A stretch of DNA of 38,914 nucleotides from Zygnema cylindricum (lineage: Eukaryota > Streptophyta > Zygnematophyceae > Zygnematales > Zygnemataceae). Where the stretch lies: NCBI GenBank assembly GCA_037447655.1, contig JBBHKE010000289.1, forward strand, positions 1-38,914, written 5' to 3'. The notes below the pieces were generated by a model. It worked only from the letters and a program-made list of their open reading frames with translations, searched no databases and was not told where the DNA came from. Each line of letters starts with the position of its first letter. The stretch's first letter is position 1. Of this stretch, positions 9,776 to 19,487 are shown in pieces. A program made the translations under genes and the position numbers.

Positions 9776-10739
9776 GCTTGCAAAAGACAAAAAGATATAA
9801 AGACAAAAGAAGAAAAAGACAAATTGACAAAACGAGAAGAAAAACAAAGGGCGACAGGGTTTTTTTAGGGCAAGAACGACTAGGAGAATGACAAAGGCAA
9901 AGATAAACCTGAAAAATACTCACGTATTGCAATATTGAACAGTTTGGAACAGTTTGAAAAAAACTGTTCGTAACAAGACAAGAATCCTTTGTCGATTTCA
10001 CTAAAACTACCATCAAGAACTTTTCAGGTAAACATGGTTATAAAAACCTAGTAATGTCCATCAAATAGACCTTGTCGCTAATCAATCTGTACTTTTTGAG
10101 GGGTAACAATAATCAATATATTGAATGCCCGATAATCGCGACATTGACGACATTGATTGTAATTCTCCATTTCAGGTTTTACAAATTAAAAAGCTCTCAT
10201 GTGAAGCTTTCAAAATGGCAGGTAACAGTTGTCCATTATACCGTCATAATTTAATTTAGGAAGGACAATAAGAGATGAGGTGGAGGTGGAAGAGAGTAGA
10301 GGAGAGGAGAAGAGAGGAGAGGAGAGGCGAGGAGAGGAGGTGGTGTTGTCTGATTGCCTGTCTAAATTCTTTGATTCGCAGATGAGAACAGATGATGGAG
10401 GATTTCCAGGGAAGGCAGGCAACAACTAACCCTAAAAACCTTAAAGGTGGACTTGATAACTTCTTTAGGATGTCTTCCCCTTCAAACTAATCATGTCCGT
10501 GACAATGTACAAAAAACATTGAACACTTTGTGATGCAAATAGTTCATACATAATCATATTGCCTATTCATAAAATCTTAAATAGTGCGCCTGAACCTTTA
10601 GAACTGTAGGATGTCTCCTTTTCCGAAAGATCACCATCACTGAAAATTTGCAAAACATATTTAAAAACTTTGCATTTCAAGAATTTGTACAATATCCTAC
10701 TGTACTAAGTTTTTTGCAGTACACATTTAGCTGTAAAGT
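9776..10739. other. Unassigned stretch, no gene seen
   Basis: Short frames only. It includes an A/G-rich block at 9780-9860 and a purine run (GAGGA/GGAGA type) at about 10262-10342. I see no domain, RNA gene or clear repeat boundary. Confidence 0.5.
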
Positions 10740-11020
10740 GTCAAAACCTTTAGTGACAAGAGAAAAAACATCGGCCGATCATCGGCAATTATCGCGATGT
10801 CGATAGTTATCGGCGAATAGACAACTATCGACTTTTCAAAATCTTGATAATACGATATACCAACAAAGCAATATATCGTCTGCAAAGACACCGAGAAACA
10901 GAAAAAGTTCACAAAGTTAAGCTGAAAACAGGAAAACGTTACCAGAAGTTCACAGTAAACAAAAAAAAAAACAAAAAGGTGGAGAAGTTTTGTGCTTGAG
11001 ATACCGCAGACAGGACGAAT

Positions 11021-11245
11021 ACTACACCGTGTATCGCTATTAGGGTTAATAATTTTTTCGCCACTGAAATCATCTTTTCTCCGTAGACACATGTCGGATT
11101 ACGGATCTGACAGTTGCGATTGAAAGCCAAGATTATCACCTTCCCATTGGCGGTCTCCATTTCAAAATCCGACAAGTGTGTAAAAAGAAAATATGCTTTC
11201 AGTGGCTAAAAAATTATTAACACTAATAACGATACACGGTGTAGT
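11021..11245. repeat. Long hairpin, ~80-bp arms
   Basis: 11021-11068 is nearly the reverse complement of 11198-11245 (shared core ACTACACCGTGTATCG). Weaker pairing continues inward to about 11101 and 11165, leaving a loop of roughly 60 nt. A transcript would fold into a long imperfect stem of the MITE or small-RNA precursor kind. Confidence 0.8.
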
Positions 11246-11301
11246 AGTGTTGTGTATCGGCAGGGTTTGCCGATAATCGATATGTTGCACGATATATCGA
11301 C

Positions 11302-11361
11302 ACCGGTGTTATCGCCGATAAAAAACCGATATTATCGGTTTTTTATCACGATAACACCGGT
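11302..11361. repeat. Near-perfect 60-bp palindrome
   Basis: The left arm 11302-11330 and right arm 11334-11361 are reverse complements apart from a CCG/TG difference in the middle, around a 3-nt centre. Arm ends read ACCGGTGTTATCG. It is a strong cruciform candidate. Confidence 0.88.
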
Positions 11362-11890
11362 ACTGATAACTATCGGCGATAATTGTACGGACGGTACAAT
11401 TATACTCTAATTGGTGCTGCCTGCTTACAGAATTCTCAAAAATGGTGGCAGGAATTGGCGGAAGAAAATGGTGGCAGGAAATGGCGGAAGAAAATGCTGG
11501 CAGAAAATATCGGCAGTCTAACAGTTCTGTTTAAAAGTTAGATACTACCTAAAATTTTAGTTGCGATACTATACGTTTAGTACTATTAACTACTATTATA
11601 AATCTGTTAACGCTAATGTGCTTGGCTGTCCGTACTAAACTCCTGTGATACAGAGAACGGAACAGATTTTCATACGTGGCGTGCCACGCTATATATAGTC
11701 AATTATAAAATACAATATACTATTAAGTAGTATTACATAGCGCACTAAATATTTTGAACTTATCGCCGATAAGGAATTTGTTGGTCTCGGAGAGACATAT
11801 TGGAACCCCTGACCGTTCGATAACCGATAATTATCGGTATCGGTGTTATCGCGATAAATTTCTTGCCAATACAACACTAACGAATACATT

Positions 11891-12985
11891 GATTAACTAA
11901 TTTTATTAGTTAAAAAAAACACAAAACAAAAATGAACAAACCGGCATAATTTTTTCATCTAATCAACACTAATTCTGATGCATAAGCCATTGCAGAAAGT
12001 ACACAAAAAAAAAACCGAAAAACCATTTGAAAAATTACAAAAATAGCCCGAATTCTTTTTTCAAAGAAATAGCGAAAATCCGGAAAAAAATAAAAAAAAA
12101 GAAACCAGAAAAAAAACTGATAATACCACATCCCCTCTTAATCTACAATTAATATTGTGAGAATTCTTCACAAAAGCCCCAAAACCATCAAACTCTATTC
12201 AGAACTCAATTCCTCCCCCTAAAAGACTCCCCCCAGAAAGCCCCAAAAAAAACCCTAAAAAATAAAAAAAAATATAAAAAACACCAAAAAAAACTCAAAT
12301 CAATCCCAAAAAACCCCATAAAAATCTCAAAAAAATCCCCAGAAAACCCCAAAAGAAACCTTTAAAAAATCCTCGAACAAACCTTATCGTTCTTCGGCTC
12401 TAACCCACACTAATTCCTGTGCAAAAACAGGAATGAGGAAGGCTCGGGTCGAGAAATCCCCCAAAAAAACCAAACATATTCCAAAAAAAATTCAAAACAT
12501 CTCAAAAGAAACCCCAGCAACTCCTCGTCATTTTTTCACACTAATTCTGGTGCAATTTTGTCGCAGAAACAACAAGTTGAATAATCACAAGAAAAAAAAA
12601 TCCAAAAAATCAAAAAATCCACAGAAAATCCAGATAAAAATACCAAAATGTCTTCAAAAAAATGTCAAAAGTTCCTCACCACTTAGTTACAGGCGGAGAA
12701 ATATTCATGGTCACGAGGCTCAGCCATATGTTCCAAAAACTGGAGAAATCCCTGCCGATCAAAAAGAAAACAGAAAACAAAGAAAAGATTGTGTAAAAAA
12801 AGAAAAAAAAAACTGGAGAGAGGGAGAGAGAGACAGGCTCTCCTTCTCTCTCACTCTTCCTTTCAAAAGTAATTATGAAGTAAAACCGTACAAATAGTGA
12901 ACAATTGCTCTGCAAAAAACCTCAAATTCCATACATTCGAGGATTACAAACACAGATTTTGCACAGTAAAAAAATAGGGCCACAC
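11891..12985. repeat. A/C-rich low-complexity region with degenerate repeated units
   Basis: Long runs of AAAAACCCC-like sequence. The block ACACTAATTCYGRTGCA recurs at 11966, 12407 (variant) and 12538, and the two flanking CAAAAGAAACC...CTCCTCG-like stretches before 12407 and 12538 suggest units of about 130 bp. No credible gene is present. Confidence 0.5.
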
Positions 12986-13369
12986 TTAGCTCATCATCAA
13001 GTTTGTGGCCTGATTAAGATGATGGACTAGATTATGATTCCAGCCTTCACCTTCTGTCTCTTGAAACTTCATGTCATCATCAGTCAACTCTTGTCCTTGG
13101 CATTTCACTGCTGCTAAAGATGTGACTGTGACAATAGTTTCTGTCTCATCGGCTGCTTTAACACTCACTCTAACTGTGACGTCACAAAGGGAAGTCGGCC
13201 GGTTTCGGAGGGAGAGGGTGGAGATCGGAAACATCAAACGGCGTATCTCATTTTCAAAAAAACACACCTGCCCTCCTCGGCTAGAATGAGAGCTCGAGTC
13301 GGAGCGATTTCTTCCCCGCTTGCAAAAATAAGAACAGGAGGAAATCGCAAAACACGGAATCACCCGCAA
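12986..13369 (-). CDS. Orphan reading frame, unrecognised (possible exon fragment)
   Basis: A 127-residue frame on the minus strand. Unlike its low-complexity surroundings it has a balanced composition, with a C-terminal part containing VSVKAADETETIVTV, ELTDDDMKFQETEGEGW and a final NLMMS before TAA. I do not recognise the family. There is no signal peptide, membrane segment or metal-binding motif. It abuts the purine tract upstream, so a promoter is not evident. It may be an exon of a captured or decayed host gene, or chance; the frame could continue through splicing that I cannot verify. Confidence 0.25.
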   Translation of the reverse strand: MRVIPCFAISSCSYFCKRGRNRSDSSSHSSRGGQVCFFENEIRRLMFPISTLSLRNRPTSLCDVTVRVSVKAADETETIVTVTSLAAVKCQGQELTDDDMKFQETEGEGWNHNLVHHLNQATNLMMS

Positions 13370-13419
13370 ATTGCCACCTTCCCGGAAAGGCGCAACTGCC
13401 AGCTGGCACCTGCAAAGAG

Positions 13420-14050
13420 TTTAAAGAAAAAAGAAAGACAAAGAGGAAAGGGCAAGGAAAAACAGATAAGGAACGGAAAGGAATGGAAGAGAGAAAGAAA
13501 ACTGCAGATAAAACGAAATGAAAGGAAAGTTGAAAGGAAAGGAAAAACAAAAGGACAGGACAGGAAAGTGAAGACAAGGCAAGGCAAGGCAAGGAAAGGA
13601 AGAAGGAAGGAGAGGAATGGAAATGAAATGGAAAGAAAGGAAGAAATGGAAGGAAAAGATTGGAAAGGAACGGAGAGGAGACGAGAGGAAAAGGAAAGAA
13701 AAGGAAAGGAAAAAGGAAAGGGAAGGAAAGGAAAGGAAAGGGAAGGGAAGGGAAGGGAAGGGAAGGGAAGGGAAGGGAAAGGAAGGGAAGGGAAGGGAAG
13801 GGACGGGAAGGGAAGGGAAGGGAAGGGAAGGGAAGGAGAGGGAAGGGAAGGAAAGGGATGGGAAGAAAAGGGAAGAGAAAGGAATGAATAGGAAAAAAAA
13901 AATAGGAGAGGAAAGGAAAAGAATGGAAAAGAGAAAGGAAAGGAAAGGAATGGAAAAGAGAGAAAAAAGGACAATACAAGAAAAAAGAAAGGAAAAGAGG
14001 TGGGAGAGAGGGTGAGATGGAGAGTGAGAGAGAGGGAGAGAGAATTGGTA
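13420..14050 (+). repeat. Purine tract, (GGGAA)n-type microsatellite
   Basis: The + strand is almost pure purine for about 600 bp. The core 13732-13856 is close to perfect GGGAA repeats, and the flanks are GGAAA/AGGAA variants. The long reading frames through it on both strands are by-products of the 5-bp repeat. Confidence 0.92.
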
Positions 14051-14062
14051 AAAGGTTACCAG

Positions 14063-14308
14063 CTTTAGTTCTTGTACTGTCGCCCTATTCCTCCCGGGAG
14101 GCCCTCCTCCCTTGCCGCCCATCCTGCCTTTGCCTTCGCGCGCCTTCGAACCCTAAGAGTCCTTCTCATCACTCGACAATCGCTCCGCCGCCGCCTCGCC
14201 CATCTTAGCAACCCTAAAAACGTTTCTTCTTCGGCTTCGGTAGGATGTAGCAATAGTACTGTCAAAACCGTGGCTAAAAAAGTAAAAATCGATTACCAGA
14301 GGAGTTAG
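14063..14308 (+). pseudogene. Exon-like fragment, unrecognised
   Basis: A GC-rich island after the purine tract. The frame from ATG 14072 has an Arg/Ser/Ala-rich N-terminus (like an organelle-targeting leader) and ends STVKTVAKKVKIDYQRS before TAG. A possible splice donor GTAGGA occurs at 14239. It could be the first exon of a host gene whose later exon starts at 14601. No family was recognised, so function is left open. Confidence 0.25.
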
Positions 14309-14600
14309 CTCTTAAAGGAAAGCAGTCCACTCAGAGGAGTAAAAATAATCCACACTAATTGTGGTCTTAGTTGTTTTAAGTTATGTCTACTCGTGTTTTG
14401 AAATTAGGAAAAAAAAATGGTTTAAGAAAAAAAATATATATAATGAAGCAGATTATGAGTATTTCGATGAGTCACCTTTTACTATTTTTCTTCTTTTTTT
14501 AGTTATTGTTGCTTCTCTGTTGTCGTTTTTTACCTTTTTTCTTATTATTATTGTTTTTTTTTCATTTTACTGTTTTTTTTCTTATTTCTTTTCACTTTAG

Positions 14601-14846
14601 GGTTTCGAACTTATAGAGGAATTACAGGAATTAGGAAGCGACAAATTCGAGCATTTGTACGGAGATGTGAGGGCTGGGTTTGTCCGACGGCGCTTCGCAG
14701 GGTGGAGGAGTGTCGTGTGCCGTCTTGTAGCTGCACGCGTGACTCTCGTAGCGACTCGACTCCGTGCACTCGTTTCAGACGCTGCTCGCGCGATTGCGGT
14801 GACGAGTTCAGTTCACTCGGTCCAGAAGGTGCACACTTGTTTGTAA
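14601..14846 (+). pseudogene. Exon-like fragment after a splice-acceptor-like site
   Basis: A T-rich tract (14480-14597) ends TTCACTTTAG at 14591-14600, a good plant 3' splice site. The frame opening right after it starts GFELIEELQELGSDKFEHLY and then becomes Arg/Val/Ala-rich until TGA. The first part looks like real coding sequence; the GC-rich remainder is doubtful. Unrecognised. It could be a captured exon or the second exon of the fragment at 14063. Confidence 0.28.
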
Positions 14847-15149
14847 TGCTGATCGGTACGATCGGACATGTACGGAGAATGAAGTCACGTCCCCTCTATG
14901 TTTCGGTTTATAGCATTTAGTGCATATGTATTATTTACTATTTTTTCATACAGGTGGTGTTTTATGCAGACATCATACACATGAAAAGAAATTGAGGCTT
15001 TTTTTGTATTTTTAAAATGTCGAAGTTAATTGCCGAGGATGTAGGAGCATCCCTTTGGAATCGTTAACTGATACTGTACTCGTCTAAGTGAGCCGTTATG
15101 AGCCCATTTATTTGCTCTCCCTCAAAAGGGTTAAAGGGCTTTAGGTTCC

Positions 15150-16450
15150 CCCACTAGAGCCCTTGATTTTTTTAACCAGTTTACAACCTCTTGGATGACC
15201 TTTTCCACTATAACGACCTTCCTAAGCTTTTGAATTCACAAGTGGCGTTTGCTATCTTTACTCTATTTTGCCTAGCGCCCATTGTACTTGGGGCACACTT
15301 CACCTCCCAACTCGGTTTTCATTTACCCCCTTTCGGAATTTAATGATCGACTCTTTGGGAATCTACATGAACTTCTTGGCCATGGTATCTTCGATCGCCT
15401 AAAGGGCTATTGGCTCGTACAGAAGTTGCTTTACAAGTCTCTAACGAGGTCTTGATTTGTTTCCTACAACCACCATATAGCTAGTGGCTTATTTAGGGAG
15501 TGGGAGTTGGGTGCTGGTGGCGTCTATTATAGCTTTAAGGTTGTTGTTGGACGATTCTTTTATTTTAGTTCATGTGGTATCCCACACCAATGAGGGCTTA
15601 TTCCCAATTCAACAATCATTATTATCCACTCGGGCACTTTTACCACTAAGTGCTCAAGATGAAGTTCCCACGTTCTCGTCCCTCGTTGTCGGAAGGCACT
15701 CACGGAAGCAACGACATATCGTAATTCAAGATTTTACTTTAGGCTCTCCAAACAGTTCACGTGCGGAGAAGACTTCAATCTTGTTCGAGAACTAGGACTA
15801 GAGCTTGACTTGTAACTACACCAACCTTCGCCTCATTCTGTTTATCTTCCCCTCAAATATTTGTTGCGCTTTGCTTACGGCTTGGCTTGCCCGCCCTTAC
15901 CATTAATGTAATCCCCATTGTATTTGTGGTAAACCTATAGACGAGGAAGGTGTCCATTTGTTTCATTGCTCACATTGTGAGGAGCGGTAAACACTACATG
16001 ACATGATAAGCGATGTAATCGCTATTCTGGGTTGCAAAGCAGGATACACAATCAAATGTGAAGTGTCGCATATATTATAGTAACATTCTTAATCTAAGGG
16101 GTGGTCCTAGTGGGGATATTGTGTTTTTACACGGAGCAACGAGAACATTGGTGACGAAGTTCTCGTAGACCCTAGATAATCCCATGTTTATCACCCACAA
16201 CATTGCATACTAGTGGTGCGGCTCAAGATGTGGCAACCTCTAAATAACACAACTACTTGCACCAAGACCCTAGAAACAAGTTCATACCATTTGTTTGGAG
16301 ATCTTTGGGACCTTGGGCTCTTTCTTTGACAAATTCTTATGTGACTGCGCTCGACAATATTTTGAAGTTAGAAGACTTGGCTGCCCTTCTCTATCTCGCA
16401 TGTCGTGTACGCCGCCAATGTGTCTCTATCGACCTTTGACCTCCCCAAGC
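15150..16450 (+). pseudogene. Relic of a non-LTR RT with zinc finger and RLE-like tail
   Basis: Pieces in shifting frames follow the order of RT C-terminus, zinc finger and restriction-like endonuclease (RLE) found in R2-like non-LTR elements. Near 15238 QVAFAIFTLF resembles the post-RT QVA-LLLR motif. At 15919-15969 CICGKPIDEEGVHLFHC is a Cys-x-Cys...His-x-Cys finger preceded by LRFAYGLACPP. Near 16103 GGPSGDIVFLHGATRTLV resembles the RLE (R/K)PD block with the first residues changed. Near 16281 FIPFVWRSLGPWAL matches the trailing conserved block. Stops and frameshifts are frequent, so it is a pseudogene. Family assignment is from motif recall and is moderate. Confidence 0.45.
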
Positions 16451-16500
16451 TTCGGCTCTTATTCGGCCTTTGACTTCCCCAAGCTTCGGCTCTTATTCGA
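16433..16500 (+). repeat. 34-bp tandem duplication
   Basis: CCTTTGACYTCCCCAAGCTTCGGC-type unit occurs twice in a row (16433-16466 and 16467-16500), differing at about one base. It lies at the tail of the RT relic and looks like a simple local duplication. Confidence 0.85.
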
Positions 16501-17239
16501 CAAAGCACAGTGGTGAATGATTGTTGAGGATTGGGAGACTTACCCCACGCCACATTGGGCCTGTATACGATATTTGTAAATCTGACCTTTAGTGTGGCAT
16601 AAAGTTAGGCTTAAGTGTCTAAGGTAGTTTTTTGTGTTCGTACGTTTTGGTTTTCGTTTTTTCTTTCTGCTACACTAGTTGCTTTCCCTTTTGGGGCTTT
16701 ATTGTTGTTTAACCTTTGTTGTGTTTTTATTCCACAAAGATTTTGCTCTTTTACTTGATGATCATCAACAACTTTCTGTTACAATCAAGTTTTGTACCTT
16801 CATGGTCTTACCGCGCATTTCCGAAAATAAAATCTTCTTTTACTTGCGACAACTGGTCTACTAGTTCACACAAAAAGTGACGTTTACTTGCTTAAGAGGT
16901 TCAAGTAACAAGTTAGATTTGCTTTATGAAATAAAATGCGAAGATTATCAGATAAAGTCTTAAGTTGTTCGTGAAAAATCATAGAAGACAGTGTATTGAA
17001 AACCATGTATTTTCCACATTGATTTCAACAATATTGTACACATATTTCTTAAAGGTATTCATTAGCGAAAGGAGTATTTACCATTTTTTTTACTATTTAT
17101 TCCTAATTACATTTTGTTTTGAATCAAAGCTAAGAGGTTCCAAAGAACAAACACAATTTTGTAAATAAGACATATATATTTATATTTATGCCAACAATGT
17201 ACATTTACATATGACATCATGAAAACCGACAGGCGAAAC
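16501..17239. other. AT-rich stretch, no gene seen
   Basis: No domain-bearing frame, RNA gene or clear repeat. The right arm of the inverted repeat begins at about 17240. Confidence 0.5.
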
Positions 17240-17488
17240 AGTCAATGATGCGACATGCTAATCTCATCGCAGATGACAACGGGATCTGGAAGTTTAAACG
17301 GTTAATGGGACTTCGGTGAAATGTTGACTTCGGTTAATGGGACTTCAGTGAAATGTTGTCTTCTTTGGGACTTATATTTTGTTTTAACGGTTTGGGAAAG
17401 CTAGACACATTGTCTTCGAGGTATCCCTAATCCGATTAGTGACGACCGTTATTTAGTGTAGATAAGGGTACAAAATTTCCAAAGGCGT

Positions 17489-17710
17489 TTGAAAAAAAGA
17501 GAGGGAGAGTCGAGAGGAGTGAGGGGAGGAGTCGAATCCAAGGCAGTAGGAGGGGCGAGGAAGGGGGAAAAGGGAGGGAAAAGGGGAAAGGAAGAGGAAG
17601 GAGAAAGGGCGGGGCGAGATGGAAAAAGAAGGGATAAGGGAAATGGAGGAAAAATGAATGTGAAGAAAGGGGGAAAAAGGAGGAAAAAGGAGGAAAAAGG
17701 AAAAAGGTGG
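17489..17710 (+). repeat. Purine-rich tract (G/A)
   Basis: GGGGAAAAGG-like sequence within the right arm, matching the pyrimidine-rich block at 9125-9345 of the left arm in reverse complement. Confidence 0.8.
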
Positions 17711-18180
17711 TATGGTTTTGTGCCTTCAGTTTGATTATATGGAAGATTTCGGAGCTTCACTATTTTAGGGAAAAAGAATGAAGGGAAAATATGAATAATT
17801 CAAAAGATGTAAAATCAACGTTTTTTGGACAGAGTTTGTAGTTCACAAGAATTGTTCAATTTTTTTTTTCCTCAAGAATTTGCAGCGACACAAGCCATGA
17901 TGAGCAAAAAAAAACAACATTCTTTTCTTGTTTTAAAAAAAAAAAACAGGAAATTGTAAATGGCCGTCAGGTTTGTACTATTGTTTTTTGATTAATCTTT
18001 TTTTTTTCTCCGAGTTCTTCCCAAAGAGATATTGGAGTCGCATTTGTATTTTTTCTTTCATCTCTTTTTTCTTTCCTTTGTTTTCTTCTTCTGTGGATAT
18101 GTTTATGCTCTATTTTGTTTTTCAGGTGGTTTAACTGTTTTGTACTAATTTCCAGGTTTTGTCCACAAGATTTGATAGAG

Positions 18181-18415
18181 ATAGAAGGGAGGGAGAGAGG
18201 GAGGGAGGGAGAGGGAGGGAGATAAAGAGGGAGGGAGAGGGAGAGAGAGGGAGAGAGAAAAGGAGGGAGAGGGAGGGAGAGAGGGAGGGAGGGAGAGGAA
18301 GGGAGATAAGGGAGGGAGAGGGAGAGAGAGGGAGGGAGGGAGAGGGAGGGAGAGGGAGGTAGGGAGGGAGGGTAGAGGGAGAAAGTGAGGGAGGGAGGGA
18401 GAGGGACTCTTTTTG
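18181..18415 (+). repeat. (GGGAGGGAGA)n microsatellite, G-quadruplex candidate
   Basis: Repeated GGGAGGGAG units with many runs of three G separated by one to three bases. They meet the simple G3+N1-7 quadruplex rule many times. Confidence 0.92.
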
Positions 18416-18860
18416 GAACACCTGTCCTCGACCGTAAGTTCCTTGCACATAACTGCATCGTTAGAAAAGAGAACCAAATAATGAAAAATAAAAAAACAAA
18501 AGAAACAAAATTAGGACGTGAAATTGTTTTTCCTGTGCGAGTTTTTGTATTTGTTTGCATTACCAAATTTCAAAATTCTAGTTTTTGTTTCCGATTTTCA
18601 GTTTCCGTTTTTTTCTATCTTTTGGTTTTGAAATTTTTCAGTTATTCAATTTAAGCGGTGGGGATTGGTATGAGAGGTGAAAAAATGGCGAGAAATGTCG
18701 AGAAATTTCCTTTTTTTTTCTAATTTTATATTTCCATCTTCCATTTGATGTGACACGTGAATTTTTAATTTTAACGTTAGACTCCTTGTCAAAAGTGACA
18801 ATGACAATTGTCACGTCACACTTCTCACACGTGTGAATATTTGTCTTACAATTTGTCAAC

Positions 18861-19487
18861 TGGTATCTTGTAAGTCGAAATAATATATTGTTCCGGGGGA
18901 ATTATTCAACTCAATGGCACAAAAAATAAAGAAATAAATAATTTCGGACTGTTGCAATAAAGCCATAAGCTCCAAAAAAATAATAAAATATAGACACTAA
19001 TTAGGGAGTGCTCTCATTTCCGCTCGATCTTCTTTTCCAATCTTTATTTTTTTTCTTTATCCTCGTTTTTGTTTATGGTATGGGGAGGGGGGGGGGCACA
19101 GGGGGGAAGGGATGGGGGGAAGGGGGAAAGAGGGGAAGAGAGGGGGAGAAGGGGGGCGGGAGAGAGGGGAAAGGGGGGGAAGAGAACAAAAGGGACTTAG
19201 ACCCTCTTTCAGCCCAACTTTGTCCCCCTATGGCCCTTTTCACCATCACGACCGAGAGAGCAGAGCCTCAAATGGGAAGGCCAGTGGGATAGCGGGAGGG
19301 GAGAGAGAGTTGGGGGTGAGAAGGAATGAAGGGGAGGGAGGCGATTCGGCCCCGCATCCTCAACTACGCGTGACATCGGTCCTTGCGAGTCCTTCCCCCC
19401 TAAAGTCCTTCTCCCCTAAAAATCTTCTTCCCTAAGGTCTATCCCCCTTTAATTCTTTCCGAACGTCCCACTCTCCTCTTCCCTAGA
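18861..19487. other. Spacer with G-rich tract 19080-19190
   Basis: No recognisable gene. 19080-19190 is a G-run tract (up to ten consecutive G), a strong quadruplex candidate. 19380-19490 is C/T-rich. This is the flank into which copia-2 inserted. Confidence 0.5.

Larger units (their letters stand above)
10740..11890. mobile_element. Palindrome-rich DNA-transposon-like segment
   Basis: The segment is packed with inverted repeats built on ATCGGCGATA / TATCGCCGAT words: 10799-10832, 11021-11245, 11302-11361 and 11824-11837. AGTGTTGTGTATCGGCA near 11245 and, at the far end, the reverse complement AGTGTTGTATTGGCAAG near 11880 look like a pair of hAT-type (A)GTGTTG termini about 640 bp apart. No convincing target duplication was found, so element boundaries are tentative. 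It encodes no transposase. Confidence 0.5.
17240..18860 (-). repeat. Right arm of the ~1.6 kb inverted repeat pair
   Basis: The reverse complement matches 1430-1988 followed by 8707-9775, that is, the left arm with copia-1 removed. Both copies are about 1.6 kb. The right arm carries an expanded GGGAGG microsatellite at 18181-18415 where the left arm has only a short CTCTCTCCCTCC run at 1885-1900. No open gene is present; long frames through 18131-18566 are microsatellite by-products. Confidence 0.65.

Noticed and set aside
13281-14122. Long open frames of 200 or more residues on both strands
   Set aside because: They are periodic products of the GGGAA microsatellite with Phe/Pro/Ser/Leu or Gly/Lys/Arg/Glu repeats only.
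18131-18566. 199-residue minus-strand frame rich in Pro, Ser and Leu
   Set aside because: It is mostly the GGGAGG microsatellite; the short N-terminal similarity with the frame at 1721 reflects the duplicated arm and not a protein.
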